This document shows, in pieces, positions 6,432-11,655 of a stretch of DNA of 11,655 nt (positions are counted from its first letter, which is position 1; the number at the start of each line of letters is the position of its first letter). The notes under the pieces are model-generated. The model had not been told where the DNA came from and did no database searches. It saw only the letters and a program-made list of their open reading frames with translations. Location: the NCBI GenBank assembly GCA_030407315.1, contig JALQPE010001654.1, positions 1 through 11,655 on the forward strand. The letters run 5' to 3'. The DNA comes from Asparagopsis taxiformis. Its lineage: Eukaryota > Rhodophyta > Florideophyceae > Bonnemaisoniales > Bonnemaisoniaceae. A program made the translations under genes and the position numbers.

Positions 6432-9400
6432 ATGCAATAGAAAGAGGATAAGAGTGCTGACTAGAAGACAGGCATTCGGTACAGGGTTATCGATGCTCAC
6501 CAGCAAGTCCTCTCTGCCTTCAACGGTCCTCCGCTGATCCTGCAGACTATATTGGATGTCTTGCTATATTTGCAAGTCTTGAAGTTCCCCATCGACTATT
6601 TCTCAACTACCTGGTTTGATTAATCTAAGCCCTTGTTCTCTTACTTGGACCCAGGGTACATTATCCGGACATCATTCAGTCTCCCTTAATAAATTCTGGC
6701 AGCTGTGGCTCTGGGTATCATGGGTGCCTACCTGATACTGAATGTCTTGATGATGTTCCGGTCTCTATCTGGTGGACTGACTCGTCTTATTGCCATCATT
6801 CTTAAGGTTACTCTCACTTTGATGACATCCATTGGTTTCCTGACTATTCTGGGTTTCATCCTTAAGTACTTTTATATTTAACTTAGTTTGAACAGTTGTA
6901 AGGTGGACAGGTATTTCTGGCCATGTGATGGTACCCCAGTCAGCAACACCTGGGCTATCATGGGCTAAATTGCACTTGGAATATTTTATCTCCTAATCTT
7001 CTTCCAGTCTCTCCTCAATTTCAGTTTTATACCAAGGAGGAATAAGTCAGTAGTACTGAAGGACTCATCTTACACTCAGACATTTCTGTTGCTGTATGCT
7101 CTGGTGAATGAAATATTTGGGATTTTTTGGCCAGGTACCATAGCGGCAGTCATGATGACAGGTTCGGCAATGCTGTTAGTTGTCATATTTCTCATCAAAG
7201 ATGAACATCAAATAGAAACATTGAAGAAGATAGAGACAACGATGATCATCATCAATTCGATTGCAGTGCTGCTGACTGATTTGAAGGTGTTCTTCAATAT
7301 GCCTATTGAATTCAGCATGTTTATGTTGATATGTCCCTTCGTTGTGTTGGGTGGTCTCCAGTTTGACTCATTTACCATCAAGTTTGAATTGGAGAACATT
7401 AATAAGTGGAGCACAGCTGCCTTGATGATCAGGTACACTCGATACATGCGTATTTTGGGAAAGAGGGTTCTTGATCACAGTTTCCAACATACTGCTCTAA
7501 TTCATGGATACGTGGATGTGCATCGTCAGAAATGTGAGATGGCAGGGTGTCCTTATCGAGCACCTTCATCTACCATTAAAAACACTATGAATCACCGTCA
7601 ATCTTCAGAATAGGAACTATCTCTCTAACTAAAAAGAACCTATGGTCTGGTTAAGAGGATCTATTCAGATGGGTGCAAGATATCCCCAGTCAACCCTGAA
7701 TTGCAACTGGAGTACTCTCTGTTCTTGTATTAAATTGGGGATAGGGATTTAGCCTTAAAGAATCTCCTACTGATGACACCCTCATAACTGTCATTAGAGA
7801 AATATTTCAAGTACTTTGTCCTCAAGCATACGATACATAGGGAGATTTGTGAGTAAGCTCAGAAAGACTTCTTGGATTTGGTGAGTGAACTGGAAGTTAA
7901 GAGGATGGAGAGTCAACTACTTAAAAAATTGGAATAGGCAGCATTGGTTAACCTGTAATTTTGGTCGGTGTTGAATGAGGATCACCCAGATTTCCAAAAA
8001 CTGAACGATATTGGTATCAGTCTGACCAAGATAGCTGATGAGGTGCATGAAGGGTACTCAGAGATATGTTCACTAGTGCATAATTAGAGAGTAACTAGTC
8101 TTTACATTCACTATCTGACATCGATCTAGAACGATGAAGAGATGTTTAACTAGATTTATGAGAGAACTAGACAAAAATTCAAACTGTAGTAGAGGATCGT
8201 GCTTCAGGATTGGGGTAATTCTTCCCAGCCAACTATCCTGGTGAGTGCTTAATAGAGTAACCATGGGATGATTAACGATATCAACACAACCTGTGCATCG
8301 ATGTTGGGATACTAAAAGTATTAACTGGTTAATAGGCATGTTAAACTGTTATTTAGGGAGGAAGCTAGGTCACAGGTAGGGGAGTTCCTGAATCAGAAGG
8401 GTAGTGATGAACCATTCTACATGTTGAATAAGAATGGGTACCTGTTAAGGGTGACTAGGCACATCCAAAATTACAATTCGATGGAGACAGGGTTGACTGT
8501 GATCATTACTGTTCACTTTGCCATGCAACCTAATACTGGGTTCTTCTTAGTAGCAGCGGAGGATAGGAGGATTATTGGGTTGTCTTCATCTAATATATCC
8601 TTGTTTAACATTGAGAATAAGACCATCGATGCAGTGGCTACTCTGGATGATTTGATTAATGGGTGCATTGAGGACATCGAGCAGAAGAGTATCATGGGGA
8701 ATGGGGAGACCTTTACTGGTAAGGATTTGTTTAGGATTGATGTTGCTAGTAAGTCACTGTCCTATGCTAAGAGTGCTCGGACTTATCAGGCTAGGACGAT
8801 GGTATCCAATGTTGATTTCAATCAAGAGAAAGAATCAAACCTGAATGAAGATTTCAATGTGACCTATCACACTCTATCGAAGAGCCTGGCAGTGATGGAG
8901 ATCGTGATGGTTAGACAGAAAAAACCACAAGTTAATCATATTTTGGAGGTAGCTAGCTTCCATTTCCAGGTTGATGCTTCACTAACTGACTTCAGGTATG
9001 TAGGAGAGAGATCAGACACCAACAATTAATATTTAAGGCAGTTCAGTCAGTTCAGTGTGCAGAACGATCTAGAAAAACTGGAAAGTGTCAAGCAGTATGC
9101 TCACTCAATCACAACTTTAAGACTGGTTGACAACATCATCAGAGTGATTGAGGACAGTGATTAGATCGAAGAAGACTCCTTATTGAGGGAAGTCGAGAAT
9201 CCAGATGATGTATCCTGGCCAAAATATCCAGGAAGGATGAAGAGAGGATATTCAGTAGCAAGAATGCCTATAATGAATTCGTGCAGGGGATCCACATCAC
9301 GATGAAGATAGGGTGGGTGCTAGCAATAGGGATAATTGTCAGCATATGCATGTATGGAGTCATACTCAAGGTGTTCAAGGATCAAAATTCAGCCACTGAG

Positions 9401-10924
9401 CAGTATTTTGCAGAGATAAGCTACCAAAACAGGATCATAGGCAGTTTGGCAAAAGCTGAAACCTACATGCAGCACTATCGACAACACAGTTTTATGAGAA
9501 GCAACAGGAACATCAACACCATGTCGACAAAGTTTACAGCAGCTATCCTTAAACTGCAGTCAATTCGGTTGCAGGGCAGTCATCCATTCAGAGTGCCTGT
9601 GCAGATTAATACTAATGGAGCAACCAGTGAGTTCTTTTCAGATGAGTTCCTCCTATCCTATGTTAACTATGCTCTTGATTTCATTAATCAGATGAAACCG
9701 GCAACCACTTCAGCTCAGGTGCAATCCTTATACAACAACATGGACCCTTTTTTGAAATTCTACCTAACTCAGAATGGATTATCAGTGAGGCAGTTCATGG
9801 AGGAAAAACTGGCAGAGAGGCAAGGGTAGATCATCAGTCATTTATATGGATAGAGTCATAAACAGATCGGTATCCTCGTTGCAGGCATAGGGCTATAAGT
9901 GCTATTCGGAGTGGCCTTGGTCCTGATAGTCATGCGCATTATTCCTAGAAAATTGAAATATTGAAAGTCTTCCTGGATATCACTGAGCAGCAGATACTCA
10001 AATTTTCAGCCAGGACTGAACGATTCCTGATGTCGTTGCATGTGGAGGAGTCCCTTGGGTAGCTGGGTGCAGGTGATTAATAGTAGAATGAGGATACCAA
10101 GAAAGCATCATCGGCCATGTTTGCCAAGAAGAAGAGATTCAAGGTGATGAAACTGGGCAGGTGTATCTACTTCAAAAACTGATGGTACCCCTGGTTGCCC
10201 ATGCTTTCTTCATGCACAGTTTTTTCATCAGCTATTTCAACATATCTTTCATGGCTCAGTCAGTCATCTACATGGGCTATACTGCATCTGGGGACACTGT
10301 GTTCTATAAAGGACTGAGTGCATTGCAAGATGAGTTCTTGCAGGGGGTAAGCGTACCCAACCCTCATATCGATCAAGTGCCCAACAATGTATCCATCGAG
10401 TTCCTAGAGTACTATAGGGACTATTTTACATCGCATTACGGAACATTTGGAAATGTTGAGGTGTTCCATGACTACTTTACCAACATTTTTATGAAGGATA
10501 TCTGTGCAGGGGCAGTCACTGTACCTGAAACCTGTGGAGCAGAAATATCGAGGTTGAGTTCCAATGGATCACTATTGATATTCACAGACATCACTATCAA
10601 AACTGAAGATAGGAAGAATCTCACAGATTTTCAGGATCTGTATTACTCAGAATATGAGATCCTGTCTGAGACTCACAATCAGTTAACCGAGAAGCTAGCT
10701 GAATAACAGAGGAAGGTGATAGGGAGTGTAGATACACAATTAATGAACTCATTTCTGATATGGCTGTTCTGTGCGCTAGGGGTAGGAGTCATTTATGGCA
10801 TACCTATAATCAGTCATTCCTAAGTGAAATCAATCATAACAAGAACATGATAACCATACTGCCCATATCCATCGCGAAGGAGTCACCCAAGATAAACAAG
10901 TTTGTGAGCATATATTTGGAATGA
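6432..10924 (+). CDS. Giant polytopic membrane protein with PAS domain (tiny macrocysts TmcB-like), with frame breaks
   Basis: ATG at 6432 opens a frame that runs about 2.8 kb without TGA while using roughly 25 TAA/TAG codons as Gln. About eight hydrophobic segments fill residues 30-330 (for example ILAAVALGIMGAYLILNVLM, TTWAIMGQIALGIFYLLIF-like stretches and FSMFMLICPFVVLGGLQF), then HGYVDVHRQKCEMAGCPY, a helical cytosolic region, and a PAS domain around residues 600-700 (INDINTTCASMLGYQKYQLV, NKNGYLLRVTRHIQNY). A second half has an ectodomain-like part between helices near 9300-9370 and 9850-9940, then helices near 10180-10270 and 10750-10815. This order matches the ciliate/amoeba tiny-macrocysts PAS membrane proteins, presumed sensors; the ligand is unknown. 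Frame drops by one at 9206-9235, the A4 run 9949-9952, the A5 run 10174-10178, and 10819-10846; the first and last could instead be introns of 26 nt (9210-9235) and 20 nt (10824-10843). Stop TGA 10922-10924; about 1,480-1,498 residues. Confidence 0.8.
9210..9235 (+). other. Candidate 26-nt intron, or one-base deficit, in the PAS gene
   Basis: The segment starts GTATCCTGG and ends CCAGGAAG. Removal joins REVENPDD to DEERIFSSKNAYNEFVQG. It is longer than the well-supported 20-22-nt introns. The alternative, one base missing near 9206-9212, keeps ILAKISRKDEERIF in the protein, a plausible basic/acidic stretch before the next membrane helix. Confidence 0.3.
10824..10843 (+). other. Candidate 20-nt intron near the 3' end of the PAS gene
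   Basis: GTGAAATCAATCATAACAAG has the right length and frame effect to join IPIISHSQ to NMITILPISIAKE. Read as coding with one base restored upstream, it would give SEINHNKNMITILP, which looks more like the conserved end of this family. I therefore slightly favour a missing base over an intron. Confidence 0.3.
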
Positions 10925-11001
10925 TGCAGTAGAATTTCATGCTGAAGCGAATATTTGATCATATTAAAAATAGATCATGATAAATCAGACAAGACCAGTT
11001 C

Positions 11002-11480
11002 ATGGCTTTTTCAGGAAAAACTAACGCCAACTTCCAAACCTCACTGACCCGAATATCCCCATTACTTATGGAGACCCTCCGGTGACTGTCAGGAGCAACA
11101 CCCTTGACATTGTCCAGAAATCAGAGAAGAGAACTATGCTTGGAAACGGGTATGAAACAGTTCTTTATAACTGCACGTGCAATTTGGGATCAAAGTGGAA
11201 GGGAAGTCATCTTCTGCTAAATATCATCGAGGTAGGCAAGCTCCACATTAAAAATGAGCCAATAGTGAATATAAAAAAGCTGATCTATGATCTCGAAGGA
11301 AAAGTTCAACAGGATCGCATGGTTTAAGAAGTTATTTAATCTTTCAGATGTTTCTCAGAGAAACGCTATCAGGATGGTATCTTTTTATGGCTCGACAGAG
11401 GACCAAACATGGTCAGAGAGTTGTATCGGCAAAATTTGCGGTCGTATTGCTGGCCTGAACTTAACCTCAGTTGGCACTGA
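11002..11480 (+). CDS. Unrecognised small gene, frame uncertain
   Basis: ATG at 11002 begins MAFSGKTNANF; that frame stops at TGA 11083-11085. A neighbouring frame reads PNLTDPNIPITYGDPPVTVR and stays open, with two TAA as Gln, through YETVLYNCTCNLGS, KKLIYDLEGKVQQD and FLWLDRGPNMVRELYRQNLR to LSWH and TGA at 11478-11480. One base missing in the A5 run 11012-11016 or in TTCC (11030s) would join them, giving about 160 residues. Past 11290, all three frames are open for some distance (one reads WFKKLFNLSDVSQRNAIRMV, another WYLFMARQRTKHGQRVV), so the true 3' half may differ or be spliced. I recognise no domain. A gene here is likely because the spacer would otherwise be far longer than elsewhere in the window. 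Confidence 0.4.
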
Positions 11481-11534
11481 AAGAAGTCGCTTCAAAAATT
11501 AACCTAAGTTGGCACTGAAAGAAGTTGCTTCAAA
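11461..11534. repeat. Tandem direct repeat, two 36-bp copies, period 38
   Basis: Copy 1 (11461-11496) and copy 2 (11499-11534) begin TTAACCT and share AGTTGGCACTGAAAGAAG and GCTTCAAA. Two mismatches are seen (CTC/CTA and GTCGC/GTTGC), so 34 of 36 positions agree. The period is not a multiple of three; each copy can supply the same ending LSWH-TGA in its own frame. It sits across the presumed 3' end of the small unrecognised gene. Confidence 0.85.
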
Positions 11535-11549
11535 CGAAAGGAAAAGATA

Positions 11550-11655
11550 ATGATAGCCTACAGGCCTTTATTTATTTGCACATTAATATATTCAATGTCA
11601 AACATTAATATTGAGAAAGAGTTAGAGAACCCGATAAAGGAGGGGTACCTGGATA
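11550..11655 (+). CDS. 5' end of an unidentified gene (3' truncated by window)
   Basis: ATG at 11550 opens a frame to the window end (MIAYRPLFICTLIYS...), with a second ATG in frame at 11595 giving MSNINIEKELENPIKEGYLD. The second start fits better because the bases between are AT-rich and spacer-like, although a start at 11550 would give a short hydrophobic leader. Too little is present to identify a family. Confidence 0.4.
   Translation, partial: MIAYRPLFICTLIYSMSNINIEKELENPIKEGYLD

Noticed and set aside
1..11655. CRISPR arrays, tRNA, rRNA, insertion sequences, prokaryotic promoters
   Set aside because: No repeat-spacer pattern, cloverleaf-like sequence, rRNA core, transposase motif or terminal inverted repeats were seen, and the genes are eukaryotic.

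Overview
The window looks like gene-dense nuclear DNA of a ciliate-type protist that reads UAA and UAG as glutamine and stops only at UGA. TAA and TAG recur inside conserved reading frames (tubulin-ligase-like, DHHC acyltransferase, KRR1, bromodomain, large PAS membrane protein), while every convincing gene end is TGA. Other eukaryotes with this code exist (diplomonads such as Spironucleus, some oxymonads, dasycladalean algae). Repeated introns of about 20 nt, a TTLL gene and a TmcB-like PAS membrane protein fit a ciliate best. I cannot name the species. GC is moderate by eye, and short spacers are more AT-rich than genes.

Layout, left to right. Plus strand: 3' end of a DDX6/Dhh1 RNA helicase (2-391), then a tubulin tyrosine ligase-like (TTLL) gene (514-2593). 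Minus strand: bromodomain protein (3664-2671), DHHC palmitoyltransferase (4535-3835, possibly on to 3661), KRR1 small-subunit processome factor (5679-4586), and an unrecognised Cys-rich single-pass membrane protein (6302-5748). Across a 129-bp AT-rich divergent spacer lies a very large plus-strand gene (6432-10924) for a polytopic membrane protein with a PAS domain, of the tiny-macrocysts (TmcB-like) type. The right end holds a weak unrecognised gene (about 11002-11480), a 38-nt-period direct repeat, and the start of another plus-strand gene running off the edge. Intergenic gaps are mostly 50-130 bp.

Five introns of 20-22 nt can be placed by reading-frame arithmetic plus restored family motifs: one in TTLL, one in the bromodomain gene, three in the DHHC gene. 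The frame also breaks by one missing base at several further places, mostly in short A or T runs. An under-called homopolymer in the assembly is the simplest cause, but the clustering deserves a check. The genes do not form a pathway; they are a mixture of housekeeping (mRNA turnover, ribosome assembly, chromatin), cilia-related and membrane-signalling functions.
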